This document shows, piece by piece, positions 9,051 through 18,473 of a DNA stretch of 64,000 bases. The first letter of the stretch is position 1. Each line of letters begins with the position of its first letter. The stretch lies in contig CBDFKF010000004.1 in the NCBI GenBank assembly GCA_965248765.1, positions 62,001 through 126,000 on the forward strand, written 5' to 3'. The notes beneath the pieces were generated by a model. That model was not told the origin of the DNA and did not search any database. It saw nothing but the letters and a program-made list of their open reading frames with translations. The stretch is from CBDFKF01 sp965248765. GTDB taxonomy: Bacteria > Pseudomonadota > Alphaproteobacteria > VGEJ01. Position numbers and translations under genes: made by a program.

Positions 9051-10436
9051 ATGAGGCAGGCGCGCGCAGAGTTCGACGTCGTCACGGCCGAGCTTCATGC
9101 GCTTCTCGGCGAGCGATTGTCGACGGCGGCGGCCGTACGTTCGCAGCACGGCCGAGACGAGTCGTTCCACGCACCACACGATCCCGACGCAGTGGCGTTC
9201 GCCCTCTCGACCGAGGAGGTCTCGGAGATCGTCAGCATCTGCGGGTGGCATCGGACGCCGGTGATTCCCTTTGGCACCGGCACCTCGCTCGAAGGCCATG
9301 TGGCGGCGCTCGCCGGCGGCGTCTGCATCGACGTCAGTGGCATGCGCGAGGTCGTCGCGGTCAACGCGGAGGATCTCGACGTTACCGTGCAGGCGGGCGT
9401 CACGCGCAAGCAACTGAACGATTACTTGCGCGATACCGGTCTGTTCTTTCCGATCGATCCCGGCGCCGATGCCTCGCTTGGCGGCATGGCGGCGACGCGC
9501 GCCTCGGGTACCAACGCCGTGCGCTATGGCACGATGCGCGAGAACGTGCTGGGGCTGACAGTGGTACTACCCGATGGCCGGATCATCCGCACGGCGCGTC
9601 GAGCCCGTAAGTCATCAGCCGGCTATGACCTGACGCGCTTGTTCGTCGGCTCCGAGGGGACGCTCGGCGTCATCACCGAAGTGACGCTAAGGGTCTACGG
9701 TATTCCCGAGGCGATCACCTCCGCGGTGTGCTCGTTCCCGAGCCTCGAGGCGGCGGTGGACACGGTCATTCTGACGGTCCAATCAGGTATCCCGATTGCG
9801 CGGATCGAGCTGCTCGACGACGTGATGATGGAGGCCACCAACAGCTTCGCCAAACTCGACTATCCGGTGTTGCCGACCCTGTTCCTGGAATTCCACGGCA
9901 CCGACGCCGCGGCGGCGGAGCAGGCGGAGATGGTTCAGGCGATTGCGCGCGACTATGGCGGCGGCGATTTTCGCTGGGCGAACCGTCCAGAGGAGCGCAA
10001 CAAGCTGTGGCAGGCGCGCCATGACGCGGCGTACGCGGCCAAGTCGCTCCGCCCCGGCTGCAAGATGTGGCCGACCGACGTGTGCGTGCCTATCTCGCGA
10101 TTGGCCGAGTGCATCCACCTGACCAAGGCGGACCTCGACGATTCTTTCCTGCTAGCGCCGATCGTCGGTCACGTCGGCGACGGCAATTTTCACCTCACCT
10201 TCCTCGTCGATGTCGATCGCCCGGAGGAGATCGCCGAGGCCAACCGGATCAACGAGCGGCTCGTGATGCGCGCCCTCGCGATGGACGGCACGTGCACCGG
10301 CGAGCACGGCGTCGGCTACGGCAAGATCGATTTTCTCGCTGAAGAGCACGGCGATGCGTTGAGCGTCATGCGCGCCATCAAGAGGGCGATTGATCCCGAG
10401 AACATCATGAATCCGGGCAAGGTCGTCCGAGTCTGA
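9051..10436 (+). CDS. FAD-linked oxidase of the D-lactate/glycolate dehydrogenase (GlcD) family
   Basis: A two-domain VAO-type flavoprotein of about 461 residues. The N-terminal FAD-binding domain (PCMH) has PFGTGTSLEGH, GADASLGGMAATRASGTNA and FVGSEGTLGVITE. The C-terminal FAD-oxidase domain has GHVGDGNFHL and CTGEHGVGYGK and ends in NPGKVVRV. This arrangement is that of cytochrome-linked D-lactate dehydrogenase and GlcD, which oxidise a 2-hydroxyacid to the 2-oxoacid. No GlcE/GlcF partner genes are adjacent, favouring a single-subunit D-lactate dehydrogenase. The frame is open 12 codons upstream (ATG at 9015). The ATG at 9051 is chosen because the extra residues are atypical. Confidence 0.88.
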   Translation: MRQARAEFDVVTAELHALLGERLSTAAAVRSQHGRDESFHAPHDPDAVAFALSTEEVSEIVSICGWHRTPVIPFGTGTSLEGHVAALAGGVCIDVSGMREVVAVNAEDLDVTVQAGVTRKQLNDYLRDTGLFFPIDPGADASLGGMAATRASGTNAVRYGTMRENVLGLTVVLPDGRIIRTARRARKSSAGYDLTRLFVGSEGTLGVITEVTLRVYGIPEAITSAVCSFPSLEAAVDTVILTVQSGIPIARIELLDDVMMEATNSFAKLDYPVLPTLFLEFHGTDAAAAEQAEMVQAIARDYGGGDFRWANRPEERNKLWQARHDAAYAAKSLRPGCKMWPTDVCVPISRLAECIHLTKADLDDSFLLAPIVGHVGDGNFHLTFLVDVDRPEEIAEANRINERLVMRALAMDGTCTGEHGVGYGKIDFLAEEHGDALSVMRAIKRAIDPENIMNPGKVVRV

Positions 10437-10499
10437 ACACGAGATCTACCCGGCTCATGATGATTGCGGCGACGGAGCGCTAAAAGCTCTTGCGCCCGC

Positions 10500-12164
10500 T
10501 CACAGCGTCAGCTCGATCTCGCCCAGCCGCTTGGTGAGCTTTACGTTCTCGCGGTAATCGACGGGCACGGCGATCAGCGCCGGCCCCTTTTGGCTAAACG
10601 CTTCCTCGAGCGCGGATGGAAGCTCGCCGGCCTTGGTGAGCGTCCGCCCCCAGGCACCGAAACTCTTAGCCAACATTTCGAAGTCCGGGTTGGAGAACGC
10701 GAGATCGGAGTGCTTGCCCTTGAACTGGTTCTGCTGCTTCCACTTGATCAGCCCGTACTCGCCGTCCACCCATACCATCGCGACGACGTTGAGCTTGCGG
10801 CGAACGGCGGTCTCGATGTCCTGCACGTTCATCATGAAGCCGGCATCGCCGCTGATCGACAGGACGCGCCGGTCGGGATAGGCGAACTTCGCACCGATCG
10901 AACCGGGAAACGCAAAACCCATCGAGCAGAAGCCATTCGAGATGAGGCAGGTGTTCGGGTCGTCGCACTGGTAGTACCGCGAGATCCACATCTTGTGCGC
11001 GCCGACATCGGAAAGGAGGATGTCCTCCGGCCCCATGAACTCGCGAACATCCCACAAGATCTTCTGCGGCTTCATGGGGAAGCTGGTGTCGCCCTTCTCC
11101 ATCGCGAAATCATCAAGGATAGTCTGGCGAAGATCCGCCCAATCGTTGATGTCGAATAGCGGCAGCTTGTCGTCTGGGTCGTATCGCCGATTGAGCTCCT
11201 CGTTCATCTGCCATAGCGCGTCGGCGACATCGGCGACGACATCGACCGTAACCGGATAGCTCGCGTCGACCTCCGCTGGCAGGAAATCGACGTGGACGAT
11301 CTTCTTGCCTTCGCTCTTGTTCCAGTGCTCTGGGCTGTACTCCACCAGGTCGTAGCCGATGGCGATGACGACATCGCAGCTGTTGATCGCGGGCACGATG
11401 TGATCCTTGCCCTGGAGCCCGATGGTGAACACGGAATGGGGGTCGGTGCGGGGCACCGCGCCTTTGCCCATGAACGTGTTGACCACCGGAATGCCGGCCT
11501 TTTTGGCGAAACGCTGGAGCTGCTTGGCCGCCCGCTTACGGACCGCACCGTCGCCTGAGAGTATGATGGGCTTCTTTGCTGCGGCGATAACATCGATCGC
11601 CTGGGCGATGGCCTTGTAGTCGGCGGCCGCCCGGCGCGTCTTGTAGATCGGCATCGGCACGCCGTTGGTGTCGTGCTTGGCCAGATCCTCGGGCAGCTCA
11701 ATGACGCATGCACCCGGTTTTTCCGCCTCGGCAATCTTGAAGGCTTTGCGGATCATCTCGGGGATGGCGCCAGAATTGGTCACGGTTTCGGCCCACTTGG
11801 AGATCGGCCGGTACATGGCGATCGAGTCCATGTTCTGGTGACTCTCCTTGTGGAGGCGGTCGGTGCCGGCCTGACCGATGATGGTCACGAGGGGCGCGCG
11901 ATCCATGTTGGCGTCCGCCACTCCGGTAACGAGGTTGGTGGCGCCGGGGCCGAGCGTGCCCAGGCAGACCCCTGTCCTACCGGTCAGTCGGCCATAGGTA
12001 TCGGCCATGAAAGCGGCGGCCTGCTCGTGACGGCACAGCACGAAATCAATCGGGCGGTCATTCAGCGAGATCATGACATCGGCGTTCTCTTCGCCGGGAA
12101 TGCCGAAGATGTGGGTTACGCCTTCTGCCTCGAGGCAGCGGACGAACAGATCGGAAGCTTTCAT
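10500..12164 (-). CDS. Thiamine-diphosphate enzyme, acetolactate synthase large-subunit family
   Basis: This 554-residue protein has the three ThDP-enzyme domains. The N-terminal PYR domain contains the catalytic Glu in CRHEQAAAFMAD, a central domain follows, and the C-terminal PP domain has the ThDP/Mg motif SGDAGFMMNVQDIETA. GQAGTDRLHKESHQNMD resembles catabolic AlsS-type acetolactate synthases. It lacks a small-subunit partner nearby, whereas the window's biosynthetic pair ilvIH is at 26826-29181. Acetolactate formation from pyruvate is the likely reaction, but glyoxylate carboligase-like or other decarboxylase specificity cannot be excluded. It is convergent with the flavin oxidase. Confidence 0.85.
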   Translation of the reverse strand: MKASDLFVRCLEAEGVTHIFGIPGEENADVMISLNDRPIDFVLCRHEQAAAFMADTYGRLTGRTGVCLGTLGPGATNLVTGVADANMDRAPLVTIIGQAGTDRLHKESHQNMDSIAMYRPISKWAETVTNSGAIPEMIRKAFKIAEAEKPGACVIELPEDLAKHDTNGVPMPIYKTRRAAADYKAIAQAIDVIAAAKKPIILSGDGAVRKRAAKQLQRFAKKAGIPVVNTFMGKGAVPRTDPHSVFTIGLQGKDHIVPAINSCDVVIAIGYDLVEYSPEHWNKSEGKKIVHVDFLPAEVDASYPVTVDVVADVADALWQMNEELNRRYDPDDKLPLFDINDWADLRQTILDDFAMEKGDTSFPMKPQKILWDVREFMGPEDILLSDVGAHKMWISRYYQCDDPNTCLISNGFCSMGFAFPGSIGAKFAYPDRRVLSISGDAGFMMNVQDIETAVRRKLNVVAMVWVDGEYGLIKWKQQNQFKGKHSDLAFSNPDFEMLAKSFGAWGRTLTKAGELPSALEEAFSQKGPALIAVPVDYRENVKLTKRLGEIELTL

Positions 12165-12290
12165 AACAAACGGCCCCCCGGGGTTGCGATGCTGCCGATG
12201 ATAAGGCGTGCGCTCGCCGCAGCGAAGGAGAGACCTTCCTCTCGCACAAAGGAGCAGCGAGGAGCGGCCCTTTACCGTGGTGTGATGGGT

Positions 12291-12488
12291 CTAGCCGGCC
12301 TCGGGAGGCTCGGTGGTGTCCAGCCGCTTCGACTCCAGGTCCTTGTCGCGGCGCACGACCTCCTGTTTGGTCGCGGCCCGCTCTTTCTTCCGCCGCCCTG
12401 ATTTGGCGCGCGCTTCCGAGGCACGCTTCGCGCGCCCTTCTCGTTCTTTCTTCTCGCGGTACTTGTTGAGATTGACGACTTTCGCCAT
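12291..12488 (-). CDS. DUF4169 family small basic protein
   Basis: The 65-residue protein begins MAKVVNLNKYREKKEREG and is then Lys/Arg/Glu-rich, the pattern of DUF4169. The family is typically encoded beside fumC, sspB and a ribbon-helix-helix gene in alphaproteobacteria. Here those genes are 4-7 kb away beyond asmA. Its function is unknown and it is probably a single charged helix. Confidence 0.8.
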   Translation of the reverse strand: MAKVVNLNKYREKKEREGRAKRASEARAKSGRRKKERAATKQEVVRRDKDLESKRLDTTEPPEAG

Positions 12489-12637
12489 GGATGCTGGCTC
12501 TCAGATGGACGGGCCTTCCTACCGACAGACGGTTAAGTTAGATTAGCCGAACCCGCGGATTTTGGAAACGCCTCGATCGACGGCAGGCTCTGCGGGCCGA
12601 AACAACGACCCTTTGGTTCATCAACCCCAGAAGGGGT

Positions 12638-15600
12638 GTGCGGATTGTACGGATGCGGCGTGCGCTGATCATCCTGGCCGCGTTGGTGGTGGTGCTTGTG
12701 CTCGCCGTGCTGATCGGTCCGAGCCTGGTCGACTGGAACGACTACAAACCTGACATCACCGCGCGCGTCGAGGCCGAGACCGGTCGAAAACTCGCGATTG
12801 TCGGCGATCTGGACTTGGCCATCCTGCCGCAACCGGCCCTATCGGTGGAAGGCCTTCGGCTCAGCAACGCCGAAGGGGCTGCGACCACTGACATGGTGAG
12901 CGTCGCCTCAGCAGACGTTGTTCTAGCGTTCTGGCCGTTGTTGAGCGGCGAGATTCAGGTCGAAAAAGTACACCTCCGCGAGCCCACTATTGCCCTCGAG
13001 ATCCTGGCCGATGGTACGGGAAATTGGCTTTTTGATGGTGGCGAGACAGATGCGCCAGGCTCGGCAGCGGTGGAAGTGCCGGATGGATCCCCGGCCGACG
13101 AGGCTGCTTCCTTCCGCCTCGATGAACTCGAGGTCGAAGCGGGGACGATTACGTTCCGCGATGCCGCGGGCCGAGTGCAACGTATCGAACAGCTCAATGC
13201 CGAGCTTGTCGCGGAGTCGCTCGATGGGCCGTTCGCCGCAGTCGGCACGCTGAGCACCGAGGGAGTGCTGCTTCGCTTCGATCTCTCAGCGGGCGCGACG
13301 ACTGTGGAATCGGTGCCGATCAATGTCGCACTCGAAGTCGGAGAGGGTGCCGGTCGCCTGAACTTCACCGGAGTACTCGCCCAGCACACCGCGACCGGTC
13401 CCGCTGCTTCGGGAAAGATCGATATTGAGGCGGACAGCGCCGGTGGGCTGATTGCGGTAACTGCCAGGCTAGCTGGCGTCGACCTGCCCGCGCTCGCGAT
13501 GCTGGATCAGCCGTTCGCGCTCAGCGGGGAGATCGATGCAACGGGTGAGGAGGCCGGCCTCAACGAGATCTCCCTCAGTCTCGGTGAGACCGCGGCGACG
13601 GGAGCGGTGAGCGCCGCGTTCGCCGAGGGCCTCCAGGTCGATCTAGCGGTGGCGGTCAAACGCGTCGACCTCGATCAGTGGCTCGCGTTGCTCGCTCAAT
13701 CGCCGGGGGCGGACGAGGGCGCGGATCCGGCAGCAGCGGATGCCGATGCCGATCAGTCCAGGGAGACGGCCGATGCCTTCGCGCTGCCGGCCGATCTCCT
13801 CGGCAGCTTTAACATCGACATCGAAGCGCTGACCTACCGCGGGAGCCTGGTGCGGCAGGTGACCGCCTCGGGCACGGTGGCCGATGGGGTGGCGACGTTC
13901 GGCCGCGTTGCAGCACTGCTTCCGGGCGGCTCGGATATCACGGTGGGTGGCACGTTAACCGCGGTCGAGGGACAGCCTCGTTTCGACGGCCAGGTGGAGG
14001 CAGCCTCGGACAACCTGCGCGCGCTGCTGTCCTGGCTCGAACTCGACATCAGCGACATCCCCGCCGATCGGCTGCGCAAGTTTGGTGTCACCAGCAACTT
14101 GAGGCTGGCACCCGATTTGCTGCAGGCCTATGGCCTGGACCTTCGGCTCGATGCCTCGCGCCTGACCGGTGGCGTTGCTTATGCCATCCGCGAGCGCACG
14201 GCCTTCAGCGTCGACCTAACCGTCGACCGCCTCAATCTCGATGCCTATCTGCCCCCTCCGATCGACGAGGCGGCCGAAGACACACCGGAGGGCGCCGAGG
14301 GCTCGGCGCCCGCGACCGAGGTCGCGTCGACGCCACTGGCTTTCCTCAACACGATCGATACCAACGTCAAGCTGCGCGCCGGCGAGATCACCTACAACCA
14401 CATCCCGATCAAAGGGCTCACGATGGATTCCAGCCTCATAGGTGGCGCCTTGACCGTCCGGGAGGCGCGAATCGAAGATGTGGCCGGTGCGGCCGTGGCC
14501 ATCGCCGGCACCGCAAACGGGTTCTCCGGTGCGCTACAGTTCGCCGGCACGGTCGAGGTCGATGCGCCCGATCCCGGCGGCCTGTTGCAACTGGCCGATA
14601 TCGCCTGGCCGGTGCCGGGTGACCGCCTCGGTCCACTGAGCCTTAGCGCGGCGATCGAGCAGGCCGCAGATTCGCTGACGATCGACGTGGATGCCACCGC
14701 AGCCGCGACCAAGGTCGGACTCAAGGGGAGGATCGGCGCGCTGGCCCTTGCGGCGCCGCTGGACCTGGTTCTCGAAGTCGCGAACCCGAGGGTCGGAGAC
14801 CTGGTTGCACAGTTCGCCGACGCCGTCATTGGCGATGCCCCGTGGGCGCGCGGCCCGGTCTCCCTCAAGGCCGACCTCGGCGGCACGATCGCCAGTGATC
14901 TCGACGTTGCCTTGTCGGCAGAAGTCGCGGGCGCCGAGGTCGTTGCTGACGGCGTCGTCCGGCCTCTCGCGGGGCCGGCCTATGAGCTGGCGTTCTCGAC
15001 AACTCACCCCGATGTTACGAAGCTCATCAACGATATCGGCTTTGCCTTCAGCCCAGCCGCGGTCAATCTCGGCGGCCTGCGCATCGCGGCCAACATGAGC
15101 GGTGGCACCGAGCAAGTGGCTCTGAAGGCCATGACAGCACAGGCGGGGCCGGTTGTGCTCGAAGGCGATGCGACGGTCCGATTCGCCGAGGTCCGACCCC
15201 ACGTCACTGCCGATCTCCGCACCAGCCAGGTCCTGGTCGATCTGTTCCTACCGGCTGTTGGCGGTGGCGGCGGGGATAGTGGTGGCGGTTCGGGCGGCGA
15301 TGCCGCGGCGCCTGCGGGGCGCGAGCGGTGGTCCAGGGAGCCGATCGACCTCGGCGCCTTGCGCACAGTCGATGGCGACATCGAGCTGGCTGCGGTCGCT
15401 ATCGACTACGGCAGCTATCAATTCGGCCAGCCCTCGATGCGATTGCTGCTCGACGACGGGGTACTCACCATCGACCCACTGCGCGGGACCCTTTACGACG
15501 GCGATCTCCAGTTGCGTGCCCGGGTCGTGGACGGCGAGGTGCCCGAATTCGCATTGTCCTTCGATCTCCAGAACGCCGATATCTATCAGGCGTTGATCGC

Positions 15601-16264
15601 CAATGCCGGCATCGATCGCGTCACCGGCCGGTTTGGCATGACTGGCGATGTCACGAGCCGAGGTCGCAGCCAATACGAGCTGATCTCGGGCCTCGACGGG
15701 CAGGCACGCTTCGCCGCCCGCAATGGCACCCTTGCGGGAATCAACCTCCGCGCACTGAGTGATCGCATGAAGGAGCTCGATGCGACCGCCGACTTCCTGC
15801 GACTCGTGCAGATCTCGACCTCGGGCGGCCAGACGGCGTATCGCACCATCGACGGCATCATCGACATCCGCGGCGGGATTGGTCGCAGTAACGACCTGCG
15901 TGCATTGCTCGATGCTGCGGAAGGGCGCGGCGTCGGCGCAGTCGACCTGCCGCGCTGGCTAATCGATCTAAAGTCCGAACTGCGCCTCACCGACCATCCG
16001 AACGCGCCGCCACTCGGCTTCCATCTCGATGGGCCGCTTGACTCGCCGCGTCAGGATGTGAAGACCCGCGAGCTTGAGGCGTTTATCGCCCAGCGCGTCG
16101 GCACGGCGGTATTGTGCAAGCTCGCGCCGGACGAGCTCAAGGACATCCTTCCCGATGCGAGCGGCAGCAGCCAAGGGACGGGCACGGGCGATACCGGTTC
16201 AACCAGCCGGGAAGAACAGGTCGGCAAAACTCTCGAAAAACTGCTCGACGTATTCGGCAACTAG
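12638..16264 (+). CDS. Large AsmA family protein (inner-membrane-anchored, periplasmic)
   Basis: This 1208-residue protein starts at a GTG and has one N-terminal transmembrane anchor (about residues 8-29, ALIILAALVVVLVLAVLIG) followed directly by the AsmA motif VDWNDYKPDI and AVEAETGRKL-like text (RVEAETGRKLAIVGDLDL). The rest is repetitive beta-strand sequence of the AsmA/TamB/VPS13 bridge type, with a C-terminal AsmA domain (YELISGLDGQARFAARNGTL, then INLRALSD). Family members are implicated in outer-membrane lipid homeostasis and phospholipid transport. A Gly/Ser-rich linker sits at about residue 872-890. The gene stands alone, with convergent RHH and glycosylase genes downstream. Confidence 0.9.
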   Translation: MRIVRMRRALIILAALVVVLVLAVLIGPSLVDWNDYKPDITARVEAETGRKLAIVGDLDLAILPQPALSVEGLRLSNAEGAATTDMVSVASADVVLAFWPLLSGEIQVEKVHLREPTIALEILADGTGNWLFDGGETDAPGSAAVEVPDGSPADEAASFRLDELEVEAGTITFRDAAGRVQRIEQLNAELVAESLDGPFAAVGTLSTEGVLLRFDLSAGATTVESVPINVALEVGEGAGRLNFTGVLAQHTATGPAASGKIDIEADSAGGLIAVTARLAGVDLPALAMLDQPFALSGEIDATGEEAGLNEISLSLGETAATGAVSAAFAEGLQVDLAVAVKRVDLDQWLALLAQSPGADEGADPAAADADADQSRETADAFALPADLLGSFNIDIEALTYRGSLVRQVTASGTVADGVATFGRVAALLPGGSDITVGGTLTAVEGQPRFDGQVEAASDNLRALLSWLELDISDIPADRLRKFGVTSNLRLAPDLLQAYGLDLRLDASRLTGGVAYAIRERTAFSVDLTVDRLNLDAYLPPPIDEAAEDTPEGAEGSAPATEVASTPLAFLNTIDTNVKLRAGEITYNHIPIKGLTMDSSLIGGALTVREARIEDVAGAAVAIAGTANGFSGALQFAGTVEVDAPDPGGLLQLADIAWPVPGDRLGPLSLSAAIEQAADSLTIDVDATAAATKVGLKGRIGALALAAPLDLVLEVANPRVGDLVAQFADAVIGDAPWARGPVSLKADLGGTIASDLDVALSAEVAGAEVVADGVVRPLAGPAYELAFSTTHPDVTKLINDIGFAFSPAAVNLGGLRIAANMSGGTEQVALKAMTAQAGPVVLEGDATVRFAEVRPHVTADLRTSQVLVDLFLPAVGGGGGDSGGGSGGDAAAPAGRERWSREPIDLGALRTVDGDIELAAVAIDYGSYQFGQPSMRLLLDDGVLTIDPLRGTLYDGDLQLRARVVDGEVPEFALSFDLQNADIYQALIANAGIDRVTGRFGMTGDVTSRGRSQYELISGLDGQARFAARNGTLAGINLRALSDRMKELDATADFLRLVQISTSGGQTAYRTIDGIIDIRGGIGRSNDLRALLDAAEGRGVGAVDLPRWLIDLKSELRLTDHPNAPPLGFHLDGPLDSPRQDVKTRELEAFIAQRVGTAVLCKLAPDELKDILPDASGSSQGTGTGDTGSTSREEQVGKTLEKLLDVFGN

Positions 16265-16515
16265 GTCTCGACCCGCGATGCCTCGCTCGTTCGCGCGGCG
16301 CGAAGCTCGGCGCGGAGGACGCCCAACACGAAGAGACGAATGGCGCTCGAGAGATTAGCGTGGCGGCCGCGGTCGATATCACCGATGAGCGCGTTCATCG
16401 AGCGGCCGCGATCCTGGCCGATCTCGCGGAGCGCCTCCCAGAACTCGTCCTCGACCGAGACGCTGGTGCGGTGGCCATTCAACACGACCGACCGCCGGCG
16501 GGGTGGGACGGTCAA
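16261..16515 (-). CDS. Ribbon-helix-helix domain protein (RHH_4 type)
   Basis: About 84 residues. RSVVLNGHRTSVSVEDEFW is the beta-strand and first helix, then EALREIGQDRGRSMNALIG and NLSSAIRLFVLGVLR complete an RHH_4-type fold. Start choice: a TTG at 16515 overlaps the TGA of the upstream glycosylase (16514-16512), so coupling is likely. A GTG at 16551 would add 12 residues not typical of the family. The stop overlaps the stop of the convergent asmA-like gene by 4 nt. The family is probably DNA-binding, but no target is visible. Confidence 0.78.
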   Translation of the reverse strand: MTVPPRRRSVVLNGHRTSVSVEDEFWEALREIGQDRGRSMNALIGDIDRGRHANLSSAIRLFVLGVLRAELRAARTSEASRVET

Positions 16516-17063
16516 TGGGGCTCTTTCGCCAGCACCGCCAGCTCGCGCCACGGGTTTTCGCTCCAGTACCTGCTGGCCAAACCGGAGGTGGAGGGCAGCA
16601 CGAAGACCCGCGCACTACCGATCCGCTCCGGCTGCAGGCCAAGGTCCACCGGTCGCGCCAGGGTCGCCTCGGCCGCACGCTTGCCGTTGAAGGCGAGAAA
16701 TCGCGGCCGATACCGACTGATCCGAGACTTCAAACCGGGGACATCGTCCGCGCGCTTCGAGAGCTCGTGATCACCCCCGAACTCGCGCTTGGCGAGGTCG
16801 GTGAGGCCGATGCCATAGCCCAGGACCTGACGGAATTCGTGGGGGGCGAGCGGCCGATCAGTGAGGCCGATGGTGCAGAGGGTAGGCCAGAATCGATTGC
16901 CGGGTCCGGCATAGTATTCGCCGACCTCAGCTGAACGCCGCCCAGCGGCGCTGCCGCAGAAGACGATGCGGAGGTGGTGATCCAAGACGTCGGGCAGAAC
17001 GTCCGCCGTTGACTGAGGGCTGCTCAGGGTTGCGGCCCCACCATGTGCTCCGGTCGCACCCAT
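16512..17063 (-). CDS. mug: Mismatch-specific (G:T/U) DNA glycosylase, MUG/TDG family
   Basis: The protein has the MUG/TDG core VFCGSAAGRRSAEVGEYYAG then PGNRFWPTLCTIGLT, a middle GYGIGLTDLAKREFGG, and the insertion-loop equivalent VLPSTSGLASRYW near the C-terminus. Such enzymes excise uracil or thymine opposite guanine. The start is uncertain. The ATG at 17063 lies inside the last codons of fumC (about 40-nt overlap) and gives 183 residues. No ATG or GTG occurs between there and the conserved VLPDVLD motif, but CTG/TTG codons do. Confidence 0.85.
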   Translation of the reverse strand: MGATGAHGGAATLSSPQSTADVLPDVLDHHLRIVFCGSAAGRRSAEVGEYYAGPGNRFWPTLCTIGLTDRPLAPHEFRQVLGYGIGLTDLAKREFGGDHELSKRADDVPGLKSRISRYRPRFLAFNGKRAAEATLARPVDLGLQPERIGSARVFVLPSTSGLASRYWSENPWRELAVLAKEPH

Positions 17064-18427
17064 TGGTCGAACTCGTCCTCGGTCACGAAACCGAGTGTGA
17101 GCGCGGCTTCTTTGAGGGTCGTTCCGTCCGCGTGTGCCTTCTTGGCCGTCTTGGCCGCATTGTCGTAGCCGATATGGGGGGCAAGGGCGGTAACCAGCAT
17201 CAGCGAGCGGTTCATGAGCCCCTCGATTTGCGCCTCGTTGGCCTCGATACCGACCACGCAGTTGTCGGTAAAGCTCGCTGTTCCATCGGCCAGCAGACGC
17301 ACCGACTGCAACAGATTGTGGATCATCACCGGCTTGAACACATTGAGCTCGAAGTGCCCGCTGGCGCCAGCCACCGTAATCGCGACGTGATTGCCCATGA
17401 TCTGGGCGCACAGCATGGTCATGGCCTCACACTGCGTCGGGTTGACCTTGCCCGGCATGATCGACGAGCCCGGCTCGTTCTCGGGCAGGCTCAGCTCGCC
17501 GAGGCCCGAGCGCGGCCCCGAGCCGAGAAGACGAACGTCGTTCGCGATCTTCATCAGGCTGACCGCCAGCACGTTGAGCGCGCCGGACGCTTCGACGAGG
17601 GCGTCGTGTCCGGCCAATGCCTCGAACTTGTTGGGGGCGGTCACGAACGGCAGATCGGTTATGGCGGCGATCTCGGCCGCGAATTTTTCCGCGAAGCCGG
17701 GCTTGGTGTTGAGCCCCGTGCCGACGGCAGTGCCGCCCTGGGCGAGACAGTAAAGGCGCGGCAACACCCCGCGCACACGCTCAATCCCGAACTCGACCTG
17801 CGCGGCGTAGCCAGAAAACTCTTGGCCGAGCGTGAGCGGTGTCGCGTCCTGAAGGTGTGTGCGGCCTATCTTGATCAAATCCTTCCAACCTGCCGCCTTG
17901 GCCGCGAGCGCTTGGTGGAGCCGCTTGAGCTTCGGCAGCAGCTCGTGATGGACCTGCTCCACCGCCGCGATGTGCATGGCGGTGGGAAAGCTGTCGTTCG
18001 ACGACTGCCCCATGTTGACGTGGTTGTTGGGATGGACCGGCTCTTTGGAGCCGATCTCGCCGCCGAGGGTCTCGATAGCGCGATTGGCGATGACCTCGTT
18101 CACGTTCATGTTGGACTGGGTGCCGGAGCCGGTCTGCCACACCACCAACGGGAAATTGCCGGCGAGCCCACCCTTGATGATCTCATCGGCAGCCTGAACG
18201 ATGGCGTCCCTCAGCTCTGGCTTGAGATCGCCGAACCCGGTGTTGACCGTCGCCGCGGCGCGCTTGACGATCGCCAGACCGCGAATAACGGCATCCGGCA
18301 TTCGCTCGGTGCTGATAGCGAAGTTACGGGTGCTGCGTTGGGTCTGCGCGCCCCAGTACGCCTCGGCCGGAACCTCGATCGGGCCGAACGTATCGGTCTC
18401 CGTGCGGGTTTTCGTGTCTCGAGCCAT
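17024..18427 (-). CDS. fumC: Class II fumarate hydratase
   Basis: This iron-independent fumarase interconverts fumarate and L-malate in the TCA cycle. From the ATG at 18427 it is 467 residues, the family's normal length. Signatures seen are GSGTQSNMNVNEV (substrate site A), the DATPLTLGQEFSGYA region, and the fumarate-lyase signature GSSIMPGKVNPTQCE. The open frame extends 8 codons further to 18451, but MARDTKTRTETDTFGPIEVP is the typical N-terminus. It lies downstream of sspB on the same strand (46-nt gap) and overlaps the glycosylase gene. Confidence 0.96.
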   Translation of the reverse strand: MARDTKTRTETDTFGPIEVPAEAYWGAQTQRSTRNFAISTERMPDAVIRGLAIVKRAAATVNTGFGDLKPELRDAIVQAADEIIKGGLAGNFPLVVWQTGSGTQSNMNVNEVIANRAIETLGGEIGSKEPVHPNNHVNMGQSSNDSFPTAMHIAAVEQVHHELLPKLKRLHQALAAKAAGWKDLIKIGRTHLQDATPLTLGQEFSGYAAQVEFGIERVRGVLPRLYCLAQGGTAVGTGLNTKPGFAEKFAAEIAAITDLPFVTAPNKFEALAGHDALVEASGALNVLAVSLMKIANDVRLLGSGPRSGLGELSLPENEPGSSIMPGKVNPTQCEAMTMLCAQIMGNHVAITVAGASGHFELNVFKPVMIHNLLQSVRLLADGTASFTDNCVVGIEANEAQIEGLMNRSLMLVTALAPHIGYDNAAKTAKKAHADGTTLKEAALTLGFVTEDEFDQWVRPEHMVGPQP

Positions 18428-18473
18428 GGCACACTCCATCCACGCGGTCACTCAACCAGCGGTCTAACAACAC

